From Helichrysum umbraculigerum (taxonomy: Eukaryota; Streptophyta; Magnoliopsida; Asterales; Asteraceae): a stretch of DNA of 64,000 bases. Position 1 is the stretch's first letter; each line of letters starts with the position of its first letter. The DNA is taken from NCBI GenBank assembly GCA_949592205.1, contig CATIUR010000013.1, positions 1,364,001 to 1,428,000 on the forward strand, given 5' to 3'. Of the stretch, positions 11,624-22,311 are shown piece by piece. The notes beneath the pieces were generated by a model. The model was not told the origin of the DNA, did no database searches, and was given only the letters and a program-made list of their open reading frames with translations. Both the position numbers and the translations under genes were made by a program.

Positions 11624-12262
11624 ATGACAACTCACTCCGTCAACAACCCTACACTGCAAAATGAACTGCTCAGTGAGGAACCGAAGATGTTTCCTTACCT
11701 CCTCGAACTCGAGTGTGATACAGAACACTCCGCTGAATCAGCAATGGCTCCTGCTGTCCCTGCTGCTCTAACTGCTGCAAAGGCACCAGTTGATGTAACC
11801 TTGACTACTGAATCAGTCAGCCACCTTAACCAAACTATTGATTAGCTGCGAAAACAACTTACTGAAGCACGGGAAGACATTGATGACCTACGACGAATTG
11901 CTTTCCAAAATGACATACGTATGCATGAGTACGAGCTACGTTTGATAGCTTTAGAAAACCCTACTTCACCACCAACTTCACAAAGTACTCCTACTGAAGA
12001 GGATACCGACACCGACTGTACGTCACCTCCAACAAAAAGAGTGAAGATTACTCCCTCCAAAACCACCGGAAACTACTTGGGAAAGAAACCTTTCTGTCCC
12101 CAATGCACTCGGCATCATGAAGGACCGTGTACCATACCCGTCAGTCGATGCAAGTCCTACCCTAAGAGTACTAACTCCCCCAAGGCGAAACTCTGCTTCA
12201 ACTGTGGGAGTGCTGGCCATCTCAAGGCCAAATGCCCACTACCTCCCGGCAACAAAATTTAG
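11624..12262 (+). pseudogene. Second ORF, body 2, broken by TAG
   Basis: Copy of the ORF at 5546-6184. A single C-to-A change turns the serine codon TCG into TAG at 11843-11845, cutting the protein after 73 residues, just at the start of the coiled coil. The rest of the frame, including the CCHC knuckle, stays open to 12262. Confidence 0.85.
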
Positions 12263-12408
12263 GGTACGTTACCACTTAACTATTACTTGATTTCAAACAC
12301 CGTAGGACCTACCCTACAACTGTAGGCTGCTAGTACACATTGTAGCTACCTGACTAGTATAGAACTACCGATTACTACTTCGAACAAATTTCGGGACGAA
12401 ATTTTATT

Positions 12409-12421
12409 AACAAGGGGAGAA
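12409..12421 (+). promoter_or_regulatory. Polypurine tract before LTR3
   Basis: Same tract directly before LTR3. Confidence 0.88.
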
Positions 12422-12518
12422 TGTAACAACCCCAAAATTAGGACCAATTTAAAATTTTCCTAATTACGTGTTTATTACTTGTATATAATATGAAATAGGA
12501 TTATATACATTATCTACT

Positions 12519-12521
<3 letters not shown>

Positions 12522-12576
<55 letters not shown>
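12522..12576. repeat. TA microsatellite in LTR3
   Basis: TA run homologous to 418-438 and 6444-6510, of intermediate length. Confidence 0.9.
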
Positions 12577-12578
<2 letters not shown>

Positions 12579-13530
12579 ATGGAATATATGTATATATACG
12601 CGTATACGATTCGTACAAATCGTATAAAACAACAAGTGTACAAACTTGCGGACATTGGTAAAACGATTATTAAATAATGTGAGATTATTTAATTACTTTG
12701 ACTATTACTTTATATTATGTTTCTAATATAACGGAAAACGTACGTTTTGATTAAAACGTTACCGAACTCCACGAAAACTCGACCAACCGACAAAACAAAC
12801 AAAGTTATATTGTTTAACTTGAAAACAAAGTATTTTATTAAAATACTTCAACTAAATTATCGGATATTATTACGTATATTTAATCGCGTATAAAATGATT
12901 TTTACGTTTAAACGACCGAGGAAACGAACACCGCACGAAGCGCAAACACGGGGAACAAGTCTGGGGCAACCCACACTTCGGTGGGCCACCCCACCAACCG
13001 GCCAAGACATGGGGTCATCACCCCCCATGCTCTTTTCTCTTTTCCTTCACACAACCACAAACACAAACACACTCAACCTCCTTTTACTCTCTAAACTCTC
13101 TCATTCTCTCTCTCTAAATCGGTACACTCTCTCTCTAGAATACGCACCCGAAACTTGCTTGAATCACAAAACGGAAAGGAGCAACGACGATCACCACAAC
13201 GAGAGCTACAACTTCATCTTTTCGGTTTCTCGATTCGACAACTTTGTAAGTTTTCCGGCGACCTCGAAACTTTCCGATTACATTTATTTTGCTAGATTAT
13301 TGTTCCCCTAGCTAAATGATGTCCAAATATGTAACTTAAACTCGTTTTTGAACTCGTTAACGAAAAGGTCGGTTTTGGTCATTTTAAAGAAAACGACACC
13401 ACCAACATTAAAAACGAATACCAATAGTTATTATGGACTTATTATAACATATTAAAACTAGTATAAAAGTTCCAGACCCAACGGAAACCGGAAAATACGT
13501 TCTCGGAAACTAAATTTCCGAATAGACCTC

Positions 13531-13822
13531 TTGTGTCGCATCGGACCAAAACTTCATACGACACAACACTGTGTCGCATGTTATGTCGCACGTTATGTCG
13601 CAATGTATGCGACACAACGCTTATGTCGCACTATATGTCGTATTATCTACGACACAAAGTTTACCTATCGCTTGATTGCGACACAACGACTATGTCGTAT
13701 CATTGTGTCGTACCCTTGTCTGCGACACAACCATTGTGTCGCATAAATACTAAATCAGAAACAAATCCATACGACACAGACCTTATGTCGCATACGGTCT
13801 GCGACACAAGCCTTGTGTCGCA
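13531..13822. repeat. Dense inverted-repeat array with TGTCG/CGACA core, LTR3
   Basis: Same array as at 7465-7756. Confidence 0.9.
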
Positions 13823-15389
13823 GATAGCCCAGATCAGAAAACAAAATATATTCTAAGTGTTGGAATCACTTTTCAACTACTAAATCAAATACGATGCTAC
13901 TTATACATGAAAATACTATACTTTCGAGAGTATACAACAACACTTGAATACGTACAAGACTATACTAAACTAACGTGAGATTTCACTCACACACGCACAC
14001 GAGTTTACACTCGAAATACTTAGGAGATTACACTCCAACGAACTTGCACTTGTACATTACACGGGATTACATCCGATACGAACTTACAAGTTCACTCACT
14101 AGTTGCGTGCTGGATTACACGTTAACTGATACGAACTTACACTCAAACATCTACAAGGATTCACTTGTACCCTTTGGGGATTAAGCCCATTGGAACTTAC
14201 GCGAATGATACACGTTGTAATACAAACGATTATACTAGTATACTTTACAACTGTACAACTACTATGAATACATAATAATAATGGATGGAATTATTATTAT
14301 ACACTGATAACAAACGGACCGTACAACTTCTATATAAACTACGATTTACAAACGAATACAAACGTACAAACAAACTAATGGACATTAACTAGTTTGGGAA
14401 CAACTAGCATGGATACTTTACAAGTATCCCATTTACTTACTAAACCTTATGCGTATTAGGACGCTAAGGGTTGCTAGTTCGGGATACTACTTGCTTACTT
14501 ACTGCATTGTCTGCCAGACTCAGGTGAGTCTTACAGCCCCTACTTTACTGTTTTTACTCAGGGGTGAGATGCATTACTGTTTTACATGAACACACAAAAT
14601 TTACTTGCTGCCATGATTTACTTACTGTATGAGATTACGAATACGCCAACTGCATGAGTTTACGACTAATCCAATGAAATCCTCCTGAACCATAGTTGTT
14701 AGTTATGTGATAAGCGTGAGTTTTAGTATATGGATCCATATGGGACTGACAATCCCCGCCCGGGGTAGCAAGCACTACCACGAACCGTTCCTGTAGAAAC
14801 GGGCGTTTCTTACTCGTTCCGTATGAATGTTTTGGATTACATTCATGAGGGGGTACCTATATTTACTGTACGTTAAGCTTCAACTATGGTGGCTCATGGC
14901 AATTGTATCAAACGGTCTGCATATCCTGCGACCACCACTTATTAAAACTTAAGTTAACGATGAGCATAACCTGTGATCGTTACTTACTGGCTAGCTATGA
15001 TTTACAAATACTACTTGTGTGTTCAACTATTTACTTACTTACAAACCTGTGAGATTCACCAACCTTTTTGGTTGACCGTTTTAGTAATGCTTCTCAGGTA
15101 CACAGCATCAGTAGGGATGCCCAGCAGGATAAGCTTTCTTAGCTCGAGTCGCATGCATTTACAAGCTTGGAGATTTACATACATTACTTTTGTACTTACT
15201 GTTATGTATTAGAATCTCTAGGATTTTACTTGAACTCGAGCTTGTATTTTGAAACTACTTATGTATTAATGTAACAACTTTTCGAACGTCTCATTTAGAG
15301 TCGTTCACTGTATCCTTTGTGCTTGTGATTATTGATTAGTAACACCCAAAACGTCGCTTCCGCAAACTGTTAAATTTGGGGGTGTTACA

Positions 15390-15394
15390 TTTAT
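15390..15394. repeat. Right target-site duplication TTTAT of the array
   Basis: Matches 313-317. It marks where host sequence resumes. Confidence 0.9.
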
Positions 15395-15480
15395 GCTTCC
15401 CAAAGTTTGTACTGCGGGCTTTAATGATTGTACAGTTTGTTGTATAAAGTAATTTATTTGTCGTATATATCAACTCCCTG

Positions 15481-15487
15481 TATAAAA
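15481..15487 (+). promoter_or_regulatory. Candidate TATA box of the 15918 gene
   Basis: TATAAAA, followed by a C/A-rich leader. It lies about 90 bp right of the array's insertion point and about 430 bp before the first ATG of the candidate gene. Confidence 0.4.
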
Positions 15488-15917
15488 CCTCCCCAAATCG
15501 GCAAATCCGTCCCCAAATACTCCCGCCCCAAATTCCCCCCAAAATTTTCCATCAAAAATCAAATTCCTCCCAAATTTTCCCAAACTTTTCCACCAAATAT
15601 CAAATTCCCCCTCATAACCAACCCCCTTTCTGTGTTAAAAACAAGAAAAAGATCAACTACAACATATTTTACATTTGGTACCTTCAACCACTCAACCACC
15701 ATCGCCGCCGATTATAACATTTTTCGACCATGCGTTTGATTTTCATTATCTTACTAATTTTGCCCTAAGTTACAGTCACTACTACATTAATCACTTAGAT
15801 TTCATCGTAATCTCACTCTTTTCGTACTGAATATGACCTAGGGTTTTCAATTTCATTGTCGATTCACTGTTAGGGTTCCCGACTCTAATTTAACGGGGAT
15901 TTTAAGTTTAGTTCCCG

Positions 15918-16522
15918 ATGGAGGTGGCCGCTAGTGTCACTGTCACAGCACGCGGTGTTTCGATGACTATGCCATCGTCTCAATCTCAGTCTTCACGGAA
16001 AGAATGGCGCGTGGTTTCTGATCATCTTGTTCAAAATTCCGGCAACGAGGTTAGGGTTTTGAATGTATACACATAGATGTTCTGTTATATGTTATGTTAC
16101 TTCATTTTTATGTAATTAGGGTGTTAACTTGTCGAAATTTGGGAAATTTGAGTTAATTTGTGTGTTTTGTTGACTGTTAGAGTGTAAATGGTGGTTCTAA
16201 TGATGAATTGCATCTTGATGATGTTGTAATAGGTCATGAAGGACATTTTTTTTCTGTTGCATTAAGTCTATGTAGTGAGTTCCCGTTAGAGATTTGCACA
16301 GGTAAAGATCTTTATGGTTAAAATTTTCCAATACAGTTTTGAGTACACATCAAGCTAGAACATTTGAACTTTCTATTACTCGACATAGTTACTGAATACT
16401 TTGTGTGTAAGTTTTTTTTTTTTTTTTGCCTGCTCATGCTTTTGTCAGAATTCGAGATTTGTCACTTCATTTAAAGGTTCTGTTTGTTTGTTGTATTTGC
16501 AGAATTAGGCTTTAGAAAGTGA
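15918..16522 (+). CDS. Candidate small three-exon gene, product not recognised
   Basis: Exon 1 is 15918-16049 (44 codons from ATG, ending aacGAG|GTTAGG). Exon 2 is 16181-16301 (tgttag|AGTGTA ... CACAG|GTAAAG). A possible terminal exon is 16503-16522 (tttgcag|AATTA ... TGA). Phases agree (0, then 1), giving 90 residues. The N-terminus is Ala/Ser/Thr-rich, followed by SRKEWRVVSDH; exon 2 is acidic and hydrophobic (DVVIGHEGHFFSVAL). The exon 1 codon pattern and the downstream donor look genuine; the last exon is a guess, and longer transcripts reaching to about 17.8 kb are possible. It could be the 5' end or a fragment of a larger gene. I do not recognise the family. Confidence 0.4.
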
Positions 16523-17945
16523 CGTTAGCATGAACATTAATCATTTAAGTATCGCATTAGACAGAATTATGGAGTAATTTGACCTGTAACTATAACGGTG
16601 GCTTCATAGAACTTATAATATTTATTCTTCATAGGTTTAATTAATTCAACTTGACCCTTGATTTTATTCCTCATAGAACTTGTTTCTAAGGTATTGATTA
16701 ATCCAGTGCTTGTCGTTTTTTGGTTTTCTTTGACTGACGTGAGTATTTTCTTTTCAATTAACTATGCAGTTGAATTTTGGTTTCTTCAGCTTAGATTGAG
16801 TGATGTATCGACTCTGATGGCCATGGAATATTGGGTAAATATCACTCTCAGTTTTTCTGATGTACCAATCTTTCATTTTGTGAACTTGAACTAACTTTGC
16901 CGACTAGTGGATCGTTGTATTTCTAGCTTGATTAATTGGTGAGGATTGAACCGTTGGCAAACAAGTGCTACAAGATTCTCATTTGTTATACGGAGTAGTA
17001 GATTTCTTCATTATGTTGTTGTCATGATATGTGTATAATGTGTCTTCTTTTTTTGCTCATTATGATTAGGTACAAGACTTCATTTGTGTTGGGACATCGT
17101 GTATATGCTTTGGTTGTTTAATTGGTTCATACTTATGCTTTCATGGCTAGCCACTTCTCATGCTTGTACGAGTAATCAAAGTCAGTTTTCTTCATTTCCA
17201 AGGTAAAGTTATCTAGGCACAGACTGTTATTTTTAATTGTTATTAATAAGATGTGTAGTTTGAATAGGTTGCTTGCAACATTACAAGCAAGCCTGGTTAG
17301 GTTGTTGAAATATTTAAAGTAATAGTAGATACAGTTGTCAACAATGTTGATTTGAGTTTGTTTTGCAAGCACCAACATTAGTTTCACTAAGAGATCCAAA
17401 GATTTTGTGTTAGAGTAAGGTTGCACCGTTTTAAGATTAAGTTTGGTGATGTTGTTAATATATTGATTTAACTTGTCTATGTTTCTAAATTCTAAGCCTA
17501 ATGACGTGCATGATCATAAAGGAGTAGCAAATTCTTATTTGGATGGGTAACATTATCAGTTTAATTATGATTCTCATAGTTAGTGCTACATGTATAACAC
17601 CACACTACATCATACAATATATGCACTATATTATCAAATTGATATGTACATTATCATAAAACCTGAAGGTTTATTCTAATTTTTTCTCTTGTCTTTCTCC
17701 ACAGGCAATGATAGGCAATGCTAGATTAAAGATCAAGAAACACGATTGATTGTTTTCAGTTTACTTCTAAATTCATTTAATCAATAACATGTACATTTTA
17801 TTTGTATTATCATATTTGTATTGGATATTGGATGATTAACAAATCGTGTAATATATTACTTAGCTTTTTCTTTCCCCTATTATGCATTTATCTTTCGTAT
17901 AGTAGATTAGTAGATTAGTAGATATGTAATATTAAACATGTATAT
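16523..17945. other. AT-rich sequence downstream of the candidate gene
   Basis: Possible introns or 3' region of the 15918 gene. Several short open frames (e.g. 16658-16894 +, 17133-17426 -) have no domain and poor coding character. No transposon ends were recognised. Confidence 0.4.
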
Positions 17946-18422
17946 CACCAAAAGTTTTCATTTACAAAAGTGTCCTATGATAAAGCTTATTAGGAGTTAG
18001 GACCCTTTAACGCCATATATGACCAAATATGTTACATGCTAAGTACGTCAACATTGGTCCTAACAAACACTATTATATTATGACGCTTTTTTCTGTCTTT
18101 AACGCAGCATGTAACTTGGTCCTATTAGATTTTATAGGACATCCTTAAGTGTCTCAAAACATGATATTAGGTAACATGGTATTAGAATTTAAAACATCAA
18201 AAAACGTCCTATATTGTGGTATGTTAGGACACATGTTGTGTTGTATTAGACATTCTATAGGACGGGTAGAAAGTGTCTCAAAATGTATATTAGGACGCCT
18301 AACACTTATTACAACGCCCTTACATAAGACGCTTGAATTTTGGTCCTATTAGATAAAAGGTCCTAAAAAGTTACATTTTGGGACACTAACTGGTGTCATG
18401 TAAGATCATTTTTGTTGTAGTG
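17946..18422. mobile_element. CACTA-like miniature element
   Basis: The right end reads TTTTTGTTGTAGTG (to 18422), which is the inverse of the CACTACAACAAAA terminus of CACTA/EnSpm elements. The left end is a degenerate relative (CACCAAAAGTTTTCATTTAC). Between them are many short repeats of GTCCTA/TAGGAC and GACGC/GCGTC in both orientations, as expected of CACTA subterminal repeats. About 477 bp with no transposase. The 3-bp target duplication is not clear (tat/aat). The reading frame at 18149-18352 is a by-product of the repeats. Confidence 0.55.
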
Positions 18423-18424
18423 AA

Positions 18425-18581
18425 TTCAGATCTCACAAATTTGATGGAGGCAAATAAAATTTTAAAAGAAAATGAGAAAGTTTCTGATAAAAAGTTAAAG
18501 GCTGTTTTAAACAAACAAAAGAATTTAAAGCCAAATCTTTTGTCAGCAAGATGCCATTGATAGTTATATAAAAATGATTTC
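18425..18581 (+). pseudogene. gag: Copia-type gag fragment, left piece
   Basis: An open lysine-rich frame (e.g. NLMEANKILKENEKVSDKK) ends in tandem stops and runs up to the insertion point of element A. With the piece at 27562 it forms the host fragment into which A jumped. Charged coiled-coil sequence of this type is usual in the gag of SIRE-like copia elements; the assignment rests on the right-hand piece. Upstream parts of gag and the 5' LTR are missing. Confidence 0.5.
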
Positions 18582-18586
18582 TTTAC
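18582..18586. repeat. Target duplication TTTAC, left of element A
   Basis: Repeated at 27557-27561, right after the 3' LTR. Confidence 0.88.
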
Positions 18587-19970
18587 TGTTTGGGGCTAAA
18601 TTTTATAGTTTGGATACAGGATCCTGAAGTCTCTAGTTACTATTAAAAATTATATTTAGGATCATGCATATGTTCAGGATAAAGTTAAGACTAAGGATCC
18701 TGAGATTCTATGTTTATATGATACAGGTAATCAAGATCTTGGATATATCTAGGATCCTTCTTGGATCAAGGATCCCGGTTATGGATGAGTATTTAGGATC
18801 CTGAGTACTATAGAAATCTTAGACATACTCAGGATCTCACATATGTTTAGGATCTCAGATGATCAGGATCCCGGATATGTTAAGTATCTCGGGATCAGAT
18901 GTTACTAATATTTATTTGTCAGTTTATGTTCAGGATCTTGGATATTCAGGATCCCGGGTGATCAGGATCCAGGAAATATTCGGTATCCTGGGTAAAACGT
19001 CACTTATCTTTATTTGACCGTTATGTACCTTGACCAAGTCTACCAGGAGTTAAACGTGGGTCAATTATGCCTATATTTAAGGATCAAGGCATATTCAAGT
19101 TGAGAAGAGGTCAAGAAAAATGTGTAAAAGGCTGGGTCAATATGGAAGACTGGAGGATCCCGAGAATCTCGGAGGATCCCTGATTTTTAGGAATTATTTG
19201 TTATTCAGACTTAGTATAAATATGAGGCGAAGGTGATCATTTTAGGCTATCTTCTGCACATTCTCCACACACAATTACACTCATACTCTGCTCAAATACG
19301 TTCATACACCAACACTTAAACCCTTTTCTTCACCGAATCACATACAAATTCACTTAGTTTGATCATCTTTGTGCTCTTTAGTTTGTAATCTTTCATTTTT
19401 ACTTAATAAGATCAACAAAGGCAAGGATCGATTGATCCTTCCCGAGGTTTTATGCCGGCGATCAACCTTGATCAAGGGCTTTCCTCGTATATCCATGTGT
19501 CGATCGCATTTACTTTACGTTTTCGTCGTCTAATTTGCATTTCATTGATCTTTTGATCATAAATTCTGCATTATCCTAATTTTATCCTAAATTTATCATA
19601 AGTATACGTATTTATTTCATTTGTGATCACGTTTTTATCATAAAATTAGCATCATAATTCTGTTTTATGCATTTTTATTGATCGTAATCATATTTTTGTT
19701 GCATAACTTGCATTATCCCGTAAATACTTGGCATTTTACTTAAACTTTTGGAATAATCTTATTTACAAACACTTGTTTTCGTTATTAATCATCTCTTTAA
19801 CAAGGATCAACGTTTTTATAGACATAAACCATGTTATTCATTCAAAATTGTTGTTTACTAATATAGATAATCGTGTTTCCACGTAATTATCTTGAAAGTA
19901 ACTTTAAGCACACTACCTCACAAACTAGATTTGATCACTTAATTTCCCTGGGTAATTTTTGACCAAAACA
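18587..19970 (+). repeat. 5' LTR of element A
   Basis: 1384 bp, starts TGTTTGGGGCTAAATTTT and ends TTTTTGACCAAAACA. The first 600 bp hold ten GGATCC hexamers. A TATA box is at 19215-19222. Downstream lies an AAGGATCGATTGATCCTT hairpin and a segment (CCCGAGGTTTTATGCCGGCG) shared with the B and C LTRs. Confidence 0.92.
19215..19222 (+). promoter_or_regulatory. TATA box in the 5' LTR of A
   Basis: TATAAATA in the context ttagTATAAATAtgaggcg. The same box is at 26802-26809 in the 3' LTR, and TATATAAA sits at the matching place in B. Confidence 0.6.
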
Positions 19971-19971
19971 G

Positions 19972-19990
19972 TTTGGCGCCTACCGTGGGG
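19972..19990 (+). promoter_or_regulatory. Primer-binding site of element A
   Basis: TTTGGCGCCTACCGTGGGG starts one base after the LTR. TTTGGCGCC... primer sites are usual in Tat/Athila-type elements. The priming tRNA was not assigned. The B equivalent reads TTTGGCGCCCACCGTGGGG. Confidence 0.7.
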
Positions 19991-20064
19991 CAAGTGGTGC
20001 TTTTCATAATCAAATTCTTGTTAAAATCCTTGTTAAATCACTTTTTCAAAGGTTTTTGTCAAAA

Positions 20065-21780
20065 ATGTCGACACAAGGACAACCTATATCTTCTATTGTG
20101 CCATCATCGACATCTGTGATGACTAATCTACCTCCTGCTTTCCCTCCATCGCCATCACAACGGGAACCAGAGAATATCTATAGGAGGACGGCTTCCACAG
20201 GATCTACCTTCTCAGGATCCGTGATCACAGATCAGGATCCCGTTATTATTTCTAACAGGATTATTATGGCTTTGTTTTCACAAGTGAAAGAGCAATTAGG
20301 ACATGTGGAACAGAGTAATGAGGCCCTAAAGAAGGATGTTGAAAGCTTGAGCAGTAGAATCAACACTCCCCCTAATCAGGATACTACTCCTTTTCGGAGC
20401 AGGATCCGGAATTTTATTCCTCCAGCATTTGCAAGTATTGGAGCATATTTCATTACTATGCAAGGAACTACTGGGATCTTGGATCCTGGGCAGACTCCAA
20501 GATCCTCAAACATGTTTCCTAACAGTGGTAATATATCTTATGGTTATTCTCTTGGTACTAACAATGTGCAGGATCCTGGAGTAAGCCTAATAATGACAAG
20601 GAGGTTGCAGAAACTAAAGGACATGATATCAAGTGTTCCTGGTGTTGTTCAACCTATTCCTGAAGTCGATCCATCAGCCCACAGGATCTTGAGATTTGCA
20701 CCACCAATTTGTGATGCTGAGATCCCGAAAAGATTAAAGACTCCTAGCATGAAGCTTTACGATGGAACGACGGATCCTGAGGAGCACATCGCCCAGTATA
20801 GGGAAAGGATGGAGATCATTCCGATTCTTGCTGATCTCAGAGAAGCGTGTTTATGCAAAGGATTTGGATCAACTCTGACAGGATCCGCTTTAAAATGGCT
20901 GTTAAACGTTCCTCCCTATTCTATTACTTCGTTTGCTCATATGGTTAATTTATTTCATAATCAATTTTCTTATAGTAGAACATTTGAAAAATTAACCATT
21001 GATTTATATAGAATTGTTCAAAGGGCTAATGAGTCTCTTCGAGATTTTGTAGGAAGATTTGGAAGAGAATCTTTGGATATACCTAACTTAGATATGGCTA
21101 CTGCAGCACAGGCCTTTAAGATGGGGATAAATAGGGATTCTCCATTTTATGAGGTTCTTGTGATGAATTCTTGCAGAAACCTTGATGAAGTCAGGAATAG
21201 AGCTATGAGGTTCATAAGGCTAGAAGAGGACGCTTTGATCCAGAAAAGGGTGGAAATTTCATCAACATATGACATGCCCAACAGTAAATCAGAATCATCC
21301 TTGTACAGATCCAACAGGAACAAGTCTTATGCCAGAAATGAGGATCGTCGGATCATTGCAATTGGAGAGGATGACAAAGAATATCCTAAGCTAACTGATT
21401 ATTGTTTTTCTATTGACGCTACAGGTATCTTGTGTGCTATGCTTGGTCTTGGAGATAAGGCGAGATGGCCAAAAAGAAATCATAAAGCCGTCGCTTGGAA
21501 GGATAAGACTAAGTGGTGCGCATATCATAAGGATTTTGATCACGTAACTGAGGATTGCATACCTCTCAGAAAGGAAATCAGCCATCTGCTCAGCAAGGGA
21601 TACTTGAAGGAGCTATTTGGAAGAAAGAAGGATCACGACCGGGATCATGACAAGGCTCTGGATCCCGAAACTCAGGATAATCACAGGATCCCACACAGAG
21701 CAAGATCATCACCGTCGGACGCCAAGTCAAGATCAATAGTGATCAACGGGGAGCGAAGGGTTGCTACACAACATCAATGA
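20065..21780 (+). CDS. gag: gag of element A (C-terminus altered by a deletion)
   Basis: 571 codons from ATG 20065, the start conserved with B (SKMS[ST]QG). The N-terminus is Ser/Pro-rich. A short helical region (about 75-105) is followed by a Retrotrans_gag domain (about 225-395; motifs TDPEEHIAQYRERM, ALKWLLNVPPYSITSF, ESLRDFVGRFGRESL). Near residue 485 a CxxHxxxxHxxxxC cluster, CAYHKDFDHVTEDC, replaces the usual CCHC knuckle. The frame ends at 21780 only because a deletion (junction about 21748-21764) removed the rest of gag and all of protease, joining gag to the last codons before the gag-pro stop. It may still supply Gag in trans; that is inference. Confidence 0.85.
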   Translation: MSTQGQPISSIVPSSTSVMTNLPPAFPPSPSQREPENIYRRTASTGSTFSGSVITDQDPVIISNRIIMALFSQVKEQLGHVEQSNEALKKDVESLSSRINTPPNQDTTPFRSRIRNFIPPAFASIGAYFITMQGTTGILDPGQTPRSSNMFPNSGNISYGYSLGTNNVQDPGVSLIMTRRLQKLKDMISSVPGVVQPIPEVDPSAHRILRFAPPICDAEIPKRLKTPSMKLYDGTTDPEEHIAQYRERMEIIPILADLREACLCKGFGSTLTGSALKWLLNVPPYSITSFAHMVNLFHNQFSYSRTFEKLTIDLYRIVQRANESLRDFVGRFGRESLDIPNLDMATAAQAFKMGINRDSPFYEVLVMNSCRNLDEVRNRAMRFIRLEEDALIQKRVEISSTYDMPNSKSESSLYRSNRNKSYARNEDRRIIAIGEDDKEYPKLTDYCFSIDATGILCAMLGLGDKARWPKRNHKAVAWKDKTKWCAYHKDFDHVTEDCIPLRKEISHLLSKGYLKELFGRKKDHDRDHDKALDPETQDNHRIPHRARSSPSDAKSRSIVINGERRVATQHQ

Positions 21781-22311
21781 GATCTACTACCAAGCCTCCA
21801 TCAGCATAGCAATCAATGGAAAAAGGCATGGGATATCTTGGCTACAATCAGATAAGGTATCAAAGAAGTGCGACTCCATTCTGAGGATCCTAAGGTGGAA
21901 AAGGATAGGACGAATGTTATTGCGTGCTGATATGTTCAAGGAAGCAAGATTCCTGATCTTGGCAAACGTGGTGGTGGAATACAAATCTAATTGGTAAATC
22001 ATTACTCGTGAACTTGGCGGCATCCCAAAATATGAATGATGCTGCATAAGTTAAAGATCCTGAAAGAAGGATCATTATTGTTGCGGTATTTTGAGGATCC
22101 TGAAGCATGAGCAAAACTGAAGGATATGCACGAAGGAATTTGTGGAAACTATCCTGGGGGCATACATGGAAATATTCAGAACCGATGCATCTAATTATCT
22201 ATCTGTGATCAATGCTTGATTGGCTTGGATGCTGGAAAACGGAGACGTGTTGATGGAAAACTACTTTCAAGATCCTGAAATGCTATTCACCTAAAACTCT
22301 ATCATGTGTAA
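21781..22311 (+). pseudogene. pol: Remnants of pol in element A
   Basis: Scraps line up with B and C. 21781-21809 encodes the end of gag-pro with the TAG at 21807-21809, followed by CAATCA. Around 22110-22165 are bits of the integrase zinc region (HEGICGNYPGG). 22225-22311 is the integrase end (DAGK..., then LYHV and TAA). Reverse transcriptase and both RNase H domains are gone, so several kilobases were lost by more than one deletion. Confidence 0.75.

Larger units (their letters stand above)
318..15389 (+). mobile_element. Three-LTR, two-body tandem array of a non-autonomous gag-only LTR retrotransposon
   Basis: The order is LTR1 (318-3251), body 1 (3252-6343), LTR2 (6344-9323), body 2 (9324-12421), LTR3 (12422-15389). 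LTRs begin TGTAACAACC and end GGTGTTACA. Each body starts with a TGGTATCAGAGCC primer site and ends with a purine tract. The 5-bp target duplication TTTAT occurs only at the outer edges (313-317 and 15390-15394), so the array is one insertion locus, not two. Bodies hold a gag-like reading frame and a second small ORF, with no protease, reverse transcriptase, RNase H or integrase. This fits the terminal-repeat-with-GAG (TR-GAG) type of non-autonomous element. The gag resembles Ty3/gypsy elements of Asteraceae; the exact lineage of the helper element is unknown. Confidence 0.93.
12422..15389 (+). repeat. LTR3 (right outer) of the gag-only element
   Basis: 2968 bp, TA run about 12522-12576. Private bases in its right third distinguish it from both other LTRs: aagcgTgag near 14717, caactAttta near 15030 and caccCaaaac near 15346. 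Its end abuts the right TTTAT duplication. Confidence 0.92.
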
